Shown one piece after another: positions 7,730-17,331 of a stretch of DNA of 64,000 nt. The stretch lies in the NCBI GenBank assembly GCA_029556335.1, contig JAKQFA010000006.1, positions 62,001 through 126,000 on the forward strand. The letters run 5' to 3'. Numbering within the stretch: position 1 is the stretch's first letter; the number at the start of each line of letters is the position of its first letter. The position numbers and the translations under genes were made by a program. This DNA comes from Methanobacteriota archaeon (GTDB lineage Archaea > Methanobacteriota > Methanobacteria > Methanobacteriales > Methanobacteriaceae). The notes beneath the pieces are model-generated. The model had not been told where the DNA came from and did no database searches. It saw nothing but the letters and a program-made list of their open reading frames with translations.

Positions 7730-9226
7730 TTGAAGGTTAAAATATTCGACACCACCCTCCGTGACGGTGAACAAACTCCTGGAGTTTCCCTTACTCCTGA
7801 TGAAAAGCTAAGGATAGCTCTAAAGCTGGATGAAATGGGAGTAGATGTCATAGAAGCTGGGTCAGCCATAACTTCCCCTGGTGAAAGAGAGGGCATAAAA
7901 AAGGTGGTGGGGGAAGAATTATCTGCCGAGATATGCAGCTTCACACGGGCAATTCAAATGGACATTGATGCAGCCCTGGATTGCGGAGTGGACAGTGTTC
8001 ATCTGGTTGTGCCCACATCTGACCTGCACTTGGAACATAAGCTCCGCAAAAAACCGGAGGAAGTGAAGGCCATGGCCCTGGAATCAATTCAATATGCAGT
8101 TGATCATGGGTTGCTGGTAGAATTGTCCGCAGAAGACTCCACCCGCAGTGATATGGAATTCCTTAAGGAAATATTCCGGAATGGTATCAGGGCCGGCGCC
8201 CAACGTATATGTGCATGTGATACAGTGGGAATGCTCACCCCGGAAAAATCCTATGATTTTTATCATGAACTAAGTCAACTGAAGGCACCCCTCTCCGTGC
8301 ACTGTCACAATGACTTCGGCTTGGCAGTGGCCAACAGTCTCTCTGGCCTAAGAGCCGGAGCTACGCAAGTCCATGTAACTGTAAATGGTATAGGTGAAAG
8401 GGCGGGAAACGCATCTCTAGAAGAGATCGTTGTGGCTCTCCACACCCTCTATCAGGTCTCCACCAACGTGGACATCAGCATGCTCTACGATGTGTCACGC
8501 ATGGTGGCTCGTATCACTGGGGTTTTCCTACAGCCCAACAAGGCCATTGTCGGAGAAAATGCATTTGCCCATGAATCAGGGATTCATGCCGATGGGGTTA
8601 TGAAGAAAGCCTCTACATATGAACCTATAACCCCTGAACTAGTGGGCCATAAACGTCGATTTGTAATGGGAAAACATGTGGGATCCCATATAATCAAGCA
8701 GAAAGTAAATGAAATGGGTATAAGGGTTGATGAGGACCGTTTCAACCAGATTTTCCAGAGGATAAAATCCCTGGGTGACATGGGTAAATGTGTCACCGAT
8801 GTGGACTTGCAGGCTATTGCGGAGGATGTGATGGGAATAATGGCTGAGAAACCAGTGGAACTGGAAGAACTGACCATAGTATCTGGTAACAAGGTAATAC
8901 CTACTGCCTCAGTCAAACTCAAGATAGATGACATGGAAACGCTGGAGGCCGGTGTAGGGGTGGGTCCAGTGGACGCAGCCTTGGTAGCTATTAAAAAGAG
9001 TATCGCCGATGTGATAGACATTGAACTGGAAGAATACCACGTGGATGCCATAACTGGTGGAACCGACGCCTTGATAGATGTGGTGGTACGTTTACGCCAT
9101 GACCAGCAAGTGGTAACCGCCCGAAGCACCCAACCCGACATTATAAATGCCAGTGTGGAGGCTTATCTCTCGGGAATAAACAAGATTCTCAGTGATAAAC
9201 GCATCGAAGATAAGGATCCAGAATAG
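7730..9226 (+). CDS. cimA: (R)-citramalate synthase (LeuA/CimA/AksA family)
   Basis: Condenses pyruvate and acetyl-CoA, the first step of the pyruvate route to isoleucine in methanogens. The HMGL-like barrel begins DTTLRDGEQTPGVSL; HCHNDFGLA and the metal-binding region are present; the last ~120 residues form the LeuA allosteric domain, which excludes short AksA-type forms. The segments AGSAITSPGERE and SVHLVVPTSDLH match my memory of the characterised Methanocaldococcus CimA better than 2-isopropylmalate synthase, which remains the alternative. TTG at 7730 (MKVKIFDTT) is preferred because GTGAT lies four bases upstream; GTG at 7721 would add three residues. Confidence 0.78.
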   Translation: MKVKIFDTTLRDGEQTPGVSLTPDEKLRIALKLDEMGVDVIEAGSAITSPGEREGIKKVVGEELSAEICSFTRAIQMDIDAALDCGVDSVHLVVPTSDLHLEHKLRKKPEEVKAMALESIQYAVDHGLLVELSAEDSTRSDMEFLKEIFRNGIRAGAQRICACDTVGMLTPEKSYDFYHELSQLKAPLSVHCHNDFGLAVANSLSGLRAGATQVHVTVNGIGERAGNASLEEIVVALHTLYQVSTNVDISMLYDVSRMVARITGVFLQPNKAIVGENAFAHESGIHADGVMKKASTYEPITPELVGHKRRFVMGKHVGSHIIKQKVNEMGIRVDEDRFNQIFQRIKSLGDMGKCVTDVDLQAIAEDVMGIMAEKPVELEELTIVSGNKVIPTASVKLKIDDMETLEAGVGVGPVDAALVAIKKSIADVIDIELEEYHVDAITGGTDALIDVVVRLRHDQQVVTARSTQPDIINASVEAYLSGINKILSDKRIEDKDPE

Positions 9227-9718
9227 ATGGAAAACAATATTCAAATTGCAGGCTTCACTGCCCATATAAAAAATGTTTCTATGGTTCTATCTTGGACTAG
9301 GAAAATTGCTGGTCAGGGAACCATTCAACTGCTACGGGCTCAGAGAGTGGCCGGAGAAAAACATCTGTTACACGCTACCTACCAAGCCCTATTGGCATTT
9401 CAGCGGAGAGAAAATATATCCCCGGATTTGGGTATGGAGATCTGTCTGAGGGCTTCTGCACAAAGACAGATTTCACGGGCAATCCAACTTCTAGGCATTG
9501 CTGAGGGAAAACAAAGGGTAGCTGCTGTGTTGGTGGACTGTCCAGAAGCACTTCCTAAACTGGAGAGCATGTTAGGCCCCCAGGATACTCGTGCCCTAGA
9601 ATTTGATCCTGAAAGGTTGAAAGCAATTTATAAAATATCTGATCAGGAAGTATACGCCTATAAAAATGTGAAAAAAGTGTTAATAGAAAGAATTGCTCTT
9701 TTAAATCTGGAAAAGTAA
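9227..9718 (+). CDS. cgi121: KEOPS complex subunit Cgi121
   Basis: A 163-residue Cgi121/TPRKB-type protein. In the KEOPS complex it binds the 3' end of tRNA and Bud32, supporting t6A37 formation. Features include the N-terminal GFTAHIKNVSMVLSW and the HLLHATYQALLAF helix near residue 45, with a C-terminal acidic and Leu-rich helix. It begins immediately after the stop of cimA. Its stop codon abuts, base to base, the stop of the convergent PLP-enzyme gene, leaving no intergenic terminator space. The other KEOPS subunits are not in the window. Confidence 0.82.
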   Translation: MENNIQIAGFTAHIKNVSMVLSWTRKIAGQGTIQLLRAQRVAGEKHLLHATYQALLAFQRRENISPDLGMEICLRASAQRQISRAIQLLGIAEGKQRVAAVLVDCPEALPKLESMLGPQDTRALEFDPERLKAIYKISDQEVYAYKNVKKVLIERIALLNLEK

Positions 9719-10738
9719 CTACTTCTCCACCTTAACCAGCAATTCATCCACCATTTCTACTAGTTCTCCTAGTTTCTCACTACCTAGACACCGTAGATCA
9801 AGATTTTTTATCTCTAAACACAGTGCTGGTTCATTTAATCTATCATATCTGGGGCAAATGGTGAACATTCCACCCCCGAGCACCTCGATTTGGTTTCGTA
9901 AATGGTAAGCAAGTTTCCTGGGATCTGCAGTGGACAAACAAACATTCACTCCCCGTTTGTCACGGTGAAACGCGTTTTTAAACTCTTTTTTCAAAAAATT
10001 ACAGGCTTTCACTGTTTTTGAAAATGATTTGCTCGCGTTTTGCACTTCCACCTTGATGGCGGCACAGGTTAGGGGGCTGGCCCTTAAAGCTCTGGTTATT
10101 CTCTTTGAATCAACAACTAACTCCTCTCTGTCGGTTGAAAAAAACCCACCACTCCCTGCATTCACCATTTTTGGGCTTCCAGTAGATGCTAAAATAACGT
10201 GTGCTTGTTTTCCTTGGGCTAGCCTTTTGGATGGATCTCCTAGGGCTCCGGATGCATCTTCTACCAGCAACACATCTCTTTCATCACAGATCTGGTAGAT
10301 CTCCTTTAGGGGCTGTTCCGCAGTGTAAGCCGCAAAACTGGTTAAAAATAGAGCTGTCACTGGAGTTTTATCCAAAAATTCAGCTAGAACTTCGGGGACC
10401 ATGATCCCCATGTTGGTGCCTATTTTCCTGGTTTCAAGACCCATTATATGGGCTATTTTTGCAAAACCAGACCAACCTCCCTGATCAGGGATGAGGACAG
10501 TCCCCTTAAGAGTGCTCATAACGGATAGTATGGCGGCGTCACCACTATTGACTATTTTTACCTGATGGTGTCCTGTTAAATTCCGGATACTCTCTTCAAC
10601 TACTTTCAACTCTTCGCCGGATCTGTAGTGTACACTGCACAGATCCCTGGCCACCTGACAAGTTGCTTGTGACGACTTTAAAGAGGGTCGTTTAGCCCTT
10701 AAAGTAAGTTTTTGTTGGTTAATAAAGCATTCCACCAA
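9719..10738 (-). CDS. PLP-dependent aminotransferase-fold protein (DegT/DnrJ-like)
   Basis: A 339-residue fold-type I PLP protein. The cofactor lysine is probably in STGSPKMVNAGSGGF near residue 190, with VLLVEDASGALGDP upstream as the Asp strand that contacts the pyridine nitrogen. It resembles DegT/DnrJ aminotransferases but is shorter at the C-terminus and carries several Cys residues (CLSTADP, ICPRYDR, CLEIK). No substrate can be assigned; neighbours (Cgi121, NreA) give no pathway clue. The start is TTG at 10738 without a clear ribosome site, so the N-terminus is uncertain. Confidence 0.65.
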   Translation of the reverse strand: MVECFINQQKLTLRAKRPSLKSSQATCQVARDLCSVHYRSGEELKVVEESIRNLTGHHQVKIVNSGDAAILSVMSTLKGTVLIPDQGGWSGFAKIAHIMGLETRKIGTNMGIMVPEVLAEFLDKTPVTALFLTSFAAYTAEQPLKEIYQICDERDVLLVEDASGALGDPSKRLAQGKQAHVILASTGSPKMVNAGSGGFFSTDREELVVDSKRITRALRASPLTCAAIKVEVQNASKSFSKTVKACNFLKKEFKNAFHRDKRGVNVCLSTADPRKLAYHLRNQIEVLGGGMFTICPRYDRLNEPALCLEIKNLDLRCLGSEKLGELVEMVDELLVKVEK

Positions 10739-10794
10739 TTATAACGTGTTTCATTCTTAGCAAGTCAATCTACTTGGAATAAAGCATCAAACCA

Positions 10795-11955
10795 TTAAAA
10801 AAAAGAGTCCAGTGTAGTTTGTCGGGATCTTAATATATCCTGGAGAAGATCACTTTGCTCTATGAACTTGTCCACCGAAAGTTTAAGTTTGGTATCCACA
10901 TAATCCAGGGCACTTTTAACATCCTCGAATTCCAGAAAAGGTTGTGTCATGGCATTTCTAATATTCTCCCTTACATTAAAAACACCCAGGGGCACGTAAC
11001 CAGAATAAGCTTCTCTTAGTACTATTACTCCTGCTTGTCGTCTTTCTCGAGCTAATGATTCCAGTATAGCCATTTTACAAGTGTAATAACATCCCCCTAC
11101 TCTTGAATACTCTTTTTTACCATTATAATATTCGTAATCGGAAAATATAATTTCTTCCCTTCCCAGTACGTGTAAAAAAGCTTCCATCCATTCATACTGC
11201 CAGGGAGTGGGTAAAAGGATCACTGCGTAGTAGTTGTTGAGACTGGCAAATTCATGTACCCGCCATTTATCCACGATCTCATAATATTTAACTTCTTTTA
11301 AGAGATGGTCAGCTATGGTGCTATCACAAGCTGTAATTGACCACCGGGTAGGGACCAACCGACGGCGTTTCCCAATCCCCATGGTTCCCACTGAAAAGGC
11401 CTTTTGGATCTGTGAAAAGGGAACATCTTCTTGGTGGAGGTTCAGAACTGCTTCTTTTGCCAGTAAGTCTGTGTCGTAGTACACCTTCTCCAAGTCCCTA
11501 TCCCAGCGGACACTCTCGATATCAAATTTCTCAATCACAGCACTGGGTCCATGAGGGGGGTGATGGTCGCTAAAGGAAACACCTCGAGGTTTCCCATGAA
11601 ATTCTGCTTCACTATCAATGGAGTTAGAGGATAATGATATTTCTTGCAGTTTTTCAACCAACCCATTCTCCAAGTCTTTAACTCCCACTAACTGTTTTCC
11701 ACGAACCAGATTCAACCGGTATCTGATTATATCTTCCTGAGTTTTTTGATTGGCAATCCATGATTCCGGGGTGTCCATGATGGTTGTGTCTCCTTCCACA
11801 GGGGTGATCATGGGGCCGGCATAGACTTTGGGATAATTCCAGCTACCAATAAAAACCGAGGGAGGGGTGGTGCCATCCAATTCCTTGCCCACATCCACTG
11901 ATGGGATCTGGAATTTGGAGGTGAGTTTTTTCAGATAGGACTTTTTACCCATCAT
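10795..11955 (-). CDS. nreA: Archaeal DNA repair protein NreA with PCNA-binding tail
   Basis: A 386-residue COG1602 Nre protein, linked in haloarchaea to repair of mitomycin-C damage. The last eight residues, QTTLDSFF, form a textbook PIP box (QxxLDxFF) for the PCNA clamp, so the protein is expected to act at PCNA on DNA. The conserved core includes PPSVFIGSWNYPKVYAGP near residue 30 and GIGKRRRLVPTRWSIT near residue 194. No Cys4 zinc site is seen at the N-terminus, and an in-frame stop lies five codons upstream of the ATG, so none is hidden by a wrong start. Confidence 0.87.
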   Translation of the reverse strand: MMGKKSYLKKLTSKFQIPSVDVGKELDGTTPPSVFIGSWNYPKVYAGPMITPVEGDTTIMDTPESWIANQKTQEDIIRYRLNLVRGKQLVGVKDLENGLVEKLQEISLSSNSIDSEAEFHGKPRGVSFSDHHPPHGPSAVIEKFDIESVRWDRDLEKVYYDTDLLAKEAVLNLHQEDVPFSQIQKAFSVGTMGIGKRRRLVPTRWSITACDSTIADHLLKEVKYYEIVDKWRVHEFASLNNYYAVILLPTPWQYEWMEAFLHVLGREEIIFSDYEYYNGKKEYSRVGGCYYTCKMAILESLARERRQAGVIVLREAYSGYVPLGVFNVRENIRNAMTQPFLEFEDVKSALDYVDTKLKLSVDKFIEQSDLLQDILRSRQTTLDSFF

Positions 11956-12052
11956 GTTATCAAGTAACTAGATGATTGTGTGTAATAAACTGTTTTAGTA
12001 AGCAGGTGAGAAGTAATCACCTGTAACTTATGGATATCTATTTATCCACGAT

Positions 12053-12508
12053 TTACGGACGTTTAACCAGTTTCAGGGATGCGGAATTCATACAGTAACG
12101 TTTCCCAGTGGGTGGGGGCCCATCATCGAATACATGACCCAAGTGGGCGTCGCAACGGGCGCACAGGACCTCCATGCGAATCATGAACAGGCTACGGTCT
12201 TCCACCTCCACCACATTTTCCATGGCCACTGGTTCCCAAAAACTGGGCCACCCAGTACCAGATTCAAACTTTGTTTTAGAGTCAAATAAGTCAGTATCAC
12301 AGCAAACACATTGATAAATACCATCTTCATGGCAGTTATGATATTTTCCAGTGAAAGCCATCTCAGTACCTCTTTTACGGGCTACTTGAAACTGTTCTGG
12401 AGTCAATATCTTAAGCCAATCTTCATCTTCCTTATAAACCTTCTCCATCATCTTAATTTTTCCAGATTTCACCATGAAGATGGGGATTTCATTGGAACTA
12501 TGGTTCAT
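12053..12508 (-). CDS. msrB: Peptide-methionine (R)-S-oxide reductase MsrB
   Basis: Reduces methionine-R-sulfoxide in oxidised proteins. The 151-residue protein has two zinc-binding CxxC pairs (CVCC near residue 67 and CARC near residue 115), the SGTGWPSFW substrate motif, GHVFDDGP, and the nucleophilic Cys in RYCMNSASL near the C-terminus. The first ~20 residues precede the usual MsrB start (MEKVYKEDEDW), so a later ATG at codon 20 or 21 is possible. It is a stand-alone oxidative-repair gene downstream of guaAB on the same strand. Confidence 0.93.
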   Translation of the reverse strand: MNHSSNEIPIFMVKSGKIKMMEKVYKEDEDWLKILTPEQFQVARKRGTEMAFTGKYHNCHEDGIYQCVCCDTDLFDSKTKFESGTGWPSFWEPVAMENVVEVEDRSLFMIRMEVLCARCDAHLGHVFDDGPPPTGKRYCMNSASLKLVKRP

Positions 12509-12551
12509 GATTATAATACTATGGCTGCCACTACTTTAACTTATTTTCATC

Positions 12552-13478
12552 TTAAGCCAATTCAATGGTACTAGGGGGTTTATCACTCACTGAAAGAGCA
12601 ACATGTGTTACTTCAGGTATTTCTGCTGTGATGCGTTGAGAAATGGTTTTTATCATAATCCAGGGAAGTTTTGGAACATCAGCTGTCATGGCATCCTGGG
12701 ACTCCACCATTCGCACAACCACCAGGTACCCATAATCCCGAAGATCTCCTTTAACACCAGTAACTTTGGTGTTGGTCAAAACCGCAAAGTACTGCCATAA
12801 AGTTTTATCCAGACCCTCTTTATGAACTTCTTCTTCCACAATGGCATTGGCTTGGCGACAGATACTGATTTTCTCTGGAGTTATAACCCCTGCAATTCGC
12901 ACTGCCAATCCCGGGCCAGGGTATGGTTGTCTTTGGGTGATATGTTCTGGGAGGCCTAATTCAGAGCCTAAAATCCTTACTTCATCTTTATATAGTTCCC
13001 TTATTGGCTCCACAACTTCCAGAACCAATCCGTGGGGTAGGGCCACATTGTGGTGGGATTTAATATTTCCCTCACTCTCGATCCAGTCCGGGGCGATGGT
13101 TCCCTGCACCAAGAATTCGGCTCCCACCTCTTCAGCCACCCTTTCAAAAACCCGGATGAAGACTTCCCCTATGATCTTCCTTTTCTCTTCAGGATCCTCC
13201 ACTCCATCCAGTTTTCGCAGGAATTCAGCACTTGCATCCACCAACCTGAAGTTAAGTTTATCCTGGAAAGTGTTCTCAACGTATTCTGCTTCACCCTCCC
13301 GTAAAAGTCCGTGGTCAACAAAAACTGCTGTTAAATTGTCTCCAATAGCTTCAGCTGTAATTACTGATGCAACAGAACTGTCAACCCCACCCGAAATGGC
13401 TATAATTGCTTTTTTATCTTTAATAGTATCTCTTATTTCTCGTATGGATTCTTTTATAAAATCAGCCGAATTAAGCAT
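12552..13478 (-). CDS. guaAB: GMP synthase subunit B (ATP pyrophosphatase)
   Basis: The 308-residue synthetase half of archaeal two-subunit GMP synthase. It adenylates XMP and accepts ammonia from the amidotransferase GuaAA. The PP-loop SGGVDSSV lies at residues 29-36, and the C-terminal GMP-synthase dimerisation domain ends ITAEIPEVTHVALS...STIELA. GGTGA precedes the ATG by five bases. Its partner subunit is encoded 3.8 kb away at 17332-17889 on the same strand, with two unrelated membrane-protein genes between them. Confidence 0.95.
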   Translation of the reverse strand: MLNSADFIKESIREIRDTIKDKKAIIAISGGVDSSVASVITAEAIGDNLTAVFVDHGLLREGEAEYVENTFQDKLNFRLVDASAEFLRKLDGVEDPEEKRKIIGEVFIRVFERVAEEVGAEFLVQGTIAPDWIESEGNIKSHHNVALPHGLVLEVVEPIRELYKDEVRILGSELGLPEHITQRQPYPGPGLAVRIAGVITPEKISICRQANAIVEEEVHKEGLDKTLWQYFAVLTNTKVTGVKGDLRDYGYLVVVRMVESQDAMTADVPKLPWIMIKTISQRITAEIPEVTHVALSVSDKPPSTIELA

Positions 13479-13559
13479 TTTTTCACCTACTCTAATAAAT
13501 AATTTAACTAGGGCAACCTATCACAATAGTAATTTATTTAACTTAACTAATTATTTTTG

Positions 13560-15173
13560 ATGAAGGAAAATTTAAAAATCTCAAAAAACATATATTCTAA
13601 CCCAAATCTCTTCTTTAGCCTTGTATTGATAATTTATGTCTTTTTAGGGGTTTATTTCCTTAGATACTACAAATATGATTTAATTAGTAAAGATATTATC
13701 AGTTTTGTTTCAGTAGCTAATTTGTATGCTTCTGGAAACTTTTCCAGTGCTATAAATGGTTACTGGGGGCCATTATTTTCATGGGTACTGGTTCCATTTA
13801 TTCTTCTAAATTCATCCCCCTATTTCGTTCTGAATATGATGAAAATTATATCTTTGGTTGCCGGTATTTTTACCATCTACGGTGTTAGACTCCTATCTTA
13901 CCGATTTGATATGAGTGAACAGATTAGAAATTCAATTCTGGTGGCAGCAATTTTCATGGTACTATATTTTGCGCTCCGTTCTAGCCCTGTTGATCTAATA
14001 TTTCTTTGCTTTTTACTTTATTATTTATATTATATTTTCAGCCCAAAATATTCTTTAAAGCCGTATTATGGCGTTATTTGTGGGTTAATAGGTGCCTTAG
14101 CTTATTTTACTAAAAGTTATGCCTTTACTTTCTTTCCAATTCACTTCGTATTATTCAACATCATTCATTACCTCAATGGGGGAAATTATAGAAAAACCGT
14201 TTTAAAAAATCTAATTTTAGGTTTAACCGTTTTTTTTATAATCAGTGGCACCTGGAGTTTCATACTCAGTGAAAAGTATGGTGAAATTACCTTTGGTACA
14301 TCTGCCAAATATAATCATGCAGTAATTGGACCTTATTCTACTGGTTCACATCCCACAGAGTACATCAATCAGGGATTCATGAAACCTCCTTATCCCGGTG
14401 TAACCAGCGCATGGTATGATCCTACTTTCTTCACTGTAAAACCTTGGAGCCCTATAGACTCTTGGTATAATTTTAGTTTTCAGTTAAGAAAAATTAGGGA
14501 TAACATTCGAGGTTTAATTGGTTTATACAGTAGTTTTTCCCATCTTTCCTTTGCCATTATTTTTTCTTATGTTTTGTTTCTGGTACGGCCTTTTAAAGAA
14601 TTAATTTCTAGAAGGGATCTCTTATTTCCTTTGTTAACCCTTTTAATATTCCCTTTAGGATATTTACCCATCGCTCTAGAAATTAGGTATCTCTGGGTTG
14701 TCTATGTGCTTCTAATATTAATGGGGGGCTATTTACTCAATTTACTTTTGAAAAAAGGTTTCTTTAATAGGGCCCAAATGTCAATTTTAATGGTAATTTT
14801 TATTTTTTCTTTTATCCTGTTACCTGTTTCCGGCCTAAACTCAAATAAGTACACTGGGGAGGAATATGCTGAATTAGGCCGAATAATAAATAATGAATAC
14901 CATATAAAGGGAAATATTGCCTCTAACGGTAATGCAGAAAATGGTTACTATCGAAGAACCCTCCATTTATCCTATTTCATAGGTACCAGCTATTACGGAT
15001 TTCCAAAAGAGGGTATTAGTGACGAAGAACTGGAAATTGAGTTAAAAAAGTATGGTATAAATTATTATTTTGTTTGGGGAAAAACCAGGAATGAGGTATT
15101 TTTATCGAGATATAAGGATGTAACGGATGGAAAAATCGAGGGACTTAGAATATATTCAATTAACTTCTCATAA
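13560..15173 (+). CDS. GT-C-type membrane glycosyltransferase-like protein, paralogue 1
   Basis: About 537 residues with roughly ten hydrophobic segments, resembling GT39/ArnT/PMT-type polyprenyl-phosphate sugar transferases. After the first membrane segment comes a loop with an Asp (SKDIISFVSVANLY) at the place where GT-C enzymes carry the catalytic acid, then AINGYWGPLFSWVLVPF. A soluble C-terminal part (after about residue 420) ends the protein. The gene is AT-rich, lacks a ribosome site before its ATG at 13560, and runs opposite to guaAB from an 81-bp shared gap. It is a clear paralogue of the gene at 15793. Probable role: glycan or lipid glycosylation; the substrate is unknown. Confidence 0.7.
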   Translation: MKENLKISKNIYSNPNLFFSLVLIIYVFLGVYFLRYYKYDLISKDIISFVSVANLYASGNFSSAINGYWGPLFSWVLVPFILLNSSPYFVLNMMKIISLVAGIFTIYGVRLLSYRFDMSEQIRNSILVAAIFMVLYFALRSSPVDLIFLCFLLYYLYYIFSPKYSLKPYYGVICGLIGALAYFTKSYAFTFFPIHFVLFNIIHYLNGGNYRKTVLKNLILGLTVFFIISGTWSFILSEKYGEITFGTSAKYNHAVIGPYSTGSHPTEYINQGFMKPPYPGVTSAWYDPTFFTVKPWSPIDSWYNFSFQLRKIRDNIRGLIGLYSSFSHLSFAIIFSYVLFLVRPFKELISRRDLLFPLLTLLIFPLGYLPIALEIRYLWVVYVLLILMGGYLLNLLLKKGFFNRAQMSILMVIFIFSFILLPVSGLNSNKYTGEEYAELGRIINNEYHIKGNIASNGNAENGYYRRTLHLSYFIGTSYYGFPKEGISDEELEIELKKYGINYYFVWGKTRNEVFLSRYKDVTDGKIEGLRIYSINFS

Positions 15174-15792
15174 ACTGTTTATATCTATTTGGGGTATGAT
15201 TAGTTGTGTAAATTTCAATAAAGTGCTGTGTATCTATGAATAGTTTAAAGAAAATAAATTTGATGGTATAAATACGAATAAACGGATGAAACATATGTAC
15301 AATTCATTTGATGCGTTTTTCTGTCGGTGGAAGCTATTTTAACAATATCTTTATTTACGTTCACAGAATATTTTGATGCATGATCTAATTTCAGCTGTAA
15401 TTCATAGGATTAATTGCCAACTATCCTCTGAATATTAATGGGTTCTTCAATAAACGTACTGTGGGCAACATTGGCCAGGATTTACGAATTTTGCAGCCAT
15501 TAGTATCATCGGCTGGGGATAAAATGAACTGATAATCTGGTAGTTCACGTATTACGTGGGTTAAGATAATCTCAGCGCTATAATTCTGTACTGGAATTTC
15601 TTTGCGAGAAGAATTTACTTTATTCAGTAGAAGGTATAATTTTTTGGATAAAGGGAAGTACAATATGGCCAATTTTTTATAGGAACTTACGCTGTATAAA
15701 TTTAGACAAATTGAAGTAAAGGATATGGTGTTGGTAGCTACTACAATGGCTGTGCCAGGTTTAATATTAAACTATAATTAAAGGGTAGGAAT
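15174..15792. other. 619-bp AT-rich gap between the two GT-C paralogues
   Basis: No supported gene. An 83-codon minus-strand frame (15421-15672) has no ribosome site or recognisable motif. The stretch may hold a decayed gene, but I cannot identify it. GGTAGG near 15786 is the ribosome site for the next gene. Confidence 0.4.
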
Positions 15793-17286
15793 ATGGGGCA
15801 GAATATTCGCTCACAAATAGTAACTTGGAGTTATGGTCCTTTGTTAGTTGCATTGGTCATTTATCTACTGACCAGCCTAGTGGTTTTCAGATATTACCAG
15901 CACCAGATAAATCCAGATGGTGTGGTGTATATCAGTGTTGCAAAGTCTTATCTATGTGATAACTGGATCCAGGCCATTGATTCTTATCACAGCCCCCTAC
16001 TATCATGGTTACTAGTCCCTTTCCTGTTTTTTGACTCTACTCCTACTGTTGCTCTTTTTTTCACTAAAATACTGTCGGTGATAGTGGGATTTTTTACTAT
16101 CATTGGATTTTGGTTTCTATACTCTCGTTTTGGACTTAATAAAAACCTTAAAACAGTTTTAACAGTTGTGATGGTACCATTAACAATCTATTTCGCATTC
16201 AGTGTCATTACTCCAGATTTACTCATGGTATGTAGCTTGATTTATTATTTATATTTTTTATTCAGCCCGGAATATTCTAATAAGATATTTAACGGAATAT
16301 TTTGTGGTTTATTCGCTGCTCTGGCCTATTTGTCTAAAAGTTTTGCCTTGCCATTTTTCCTGATCCATTTCTTTTTAATTAATGCCCTTTATTATTTTAA
16401 TGATCCTTCCCGTCGTGAAAACACCGTTAAAAATTTACTTTTAGGAATTTTAGTATTTTTTTTAATAAGTGGGGTTTGGATTGGACTTATCAGTGATAAA
16501 GAAGGCCAATTTACTTATGGCACCGCCGGGAAATTCAACCACGATCTGGTGGGGCCAAACTCTAAAGGATGGGGGCTGCCCCAAGTAGGTGGAGAATTTT
16601 CTGAAGTTGAATCCTGGAGTCCCTTTGAATCCTGGGCCAATTTCATGCATCAACTGCAAATAATCTACAGTAACCTAATCCAGATCTTTAGTATTTTAGA
16701 ATATTTCTCCTATTTTTCCATCTTGATACTGCTATCCTACATCATACTGTGCATACGTCCTTTAAAGGAATTGATAAAATTACCTAAAATCTTAATTCCA
16801 CTTTTAACAATCATAATATTCTGCGGTGGCTACACTCCCGTATTAGTGGAGGAAAGATATCTGTGGCTGGTCTGGGTTCTTCTTTTACTTATGGGAGGCT
16901 CCCTTATTGAAGGCTTGTTCAATAAAAACTGCTTTAACCAATACCAAAAAGGGATAATAATCCTTATTTTCTCTATATCTTTCCTAATGGCACCATTAAC
17001 CTATATGGATACCTATAAAAATTCAGGAGAAGATATTTACCAAATACAGAAGTCAATAAACCTTCCCCGGGTTTATGGCAGATCTGCTTCCAACGGAATC
17101 TTGGATAAATCATTGTACCTATCATACTATTTGGGAACAAATTATGCGGGACAAGCAGGCTCCAAAGGTAACTACGCTGGATTAGAAAATCAACTTATCA
17201 ATTCCAATGTGGATCTTTACTTTTTATGGGATGATGAGGCAGAACTGAATTTAGAAAATTATACAGAAATAGGAAAAGGTGAATAA
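15793..17286 (+). CDS. GT-C-type membrane glycosyltransferase-like protein, paralogue 2
   Basis: A 497-residue polytopic protein sharing the layout of the gene at 13560. The first loop reads INPDGVVYISVAKSYL with the same Asp and S-V-A pattern, followed by AIDSYHSPLLSWLLVPF. Both proteins also share PFKEL/PLKELI, GGY and YLWV-type helices and a C-terminal soluble part with LSYYLGTNY (LSYFIGTSY in paralogue 1) and a Y-F-x-W end motif. Likely a GT39/ArnT-like transferase using a lipid-linked sugar at the cell surface. GGTAGG precedes the ATG. Together with paralogue 1 it separates guaAA from guaAB. Confidence 0.7.
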   Translation: MGQNIRSQIVTWSYGPLLVALVIYLLTSLVVFRYYQHQINPDGVVYISVAKSYLCDNWIQAIDSYHSPLLSWLLVPFLFFDSTPTVALFFTKILSVIVGFFTIIGFWFLYSRFGLNKNLKTVLTVVMVPLTIYFAFSVITPDLLMVCSLIYYLYFLFSPEYSNKIFNGIFCGLFAALAYLSKSFALPFFLIHFFLINALYYFNDPSRRENTVKNLLLGILVFFLISGVWIGLISDKEGQFTYGTAGKFNHDLVGPNSKGWGLPQVGGEFSEVESWSPFESWANFMHQLQIIYSNLIQIFSILEYFSYFSILILLSYIILCIRPLKELIKLPKILIPLLTIIIFCGGYTPVLVEERYLWLVWVLLLLMGGSLIEGLFNKNCFNQYQKGIIILIFSISFLMAPLTYMDTYKNSGEDIYQIQKSINLPRVYGRSASNGILDKSLYLSYYLGTNYAGQAGSKGNYAGLENQLINSNVDLYFLWDDEAELNLENYTEIGKGE

Positions 17287-17331
17287 GGATGTTAAGATTT
17301 ATTCAAGAATATAGGGACTTTATCATCCTTC

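Noticed and set aside
8584..9141. 185-codon minus-strand frame inside the citramalate synthase gene
   Set aside because: Ser/Ile-rich shadow of a strongly conserved gene; no ribosome site or family resemblance.
7730..9226. 2-isopropylmalate synthase (leuA) as first choice
   Set aside because: The allosteric domain and barrel fit both, but the AGSAIT...GERE and SVHLVVPTS segments agree better with characterised methanogen CimA; left as the alternative.
12841..13560. 239-codon plus-strand frame opposite guaAB
   Set aside because: It is Ser/Thr/Pro-rich as expected for the antisense of a conserved coding gene, has no motif, and lies wholly over guaAB and its upstream region.
15421..15672. 83-codon minus-strand frame in the gap between the GT-C paralogues
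   Set aside because: No ribosome site, no recognisable motif, odd composition; may be chance.
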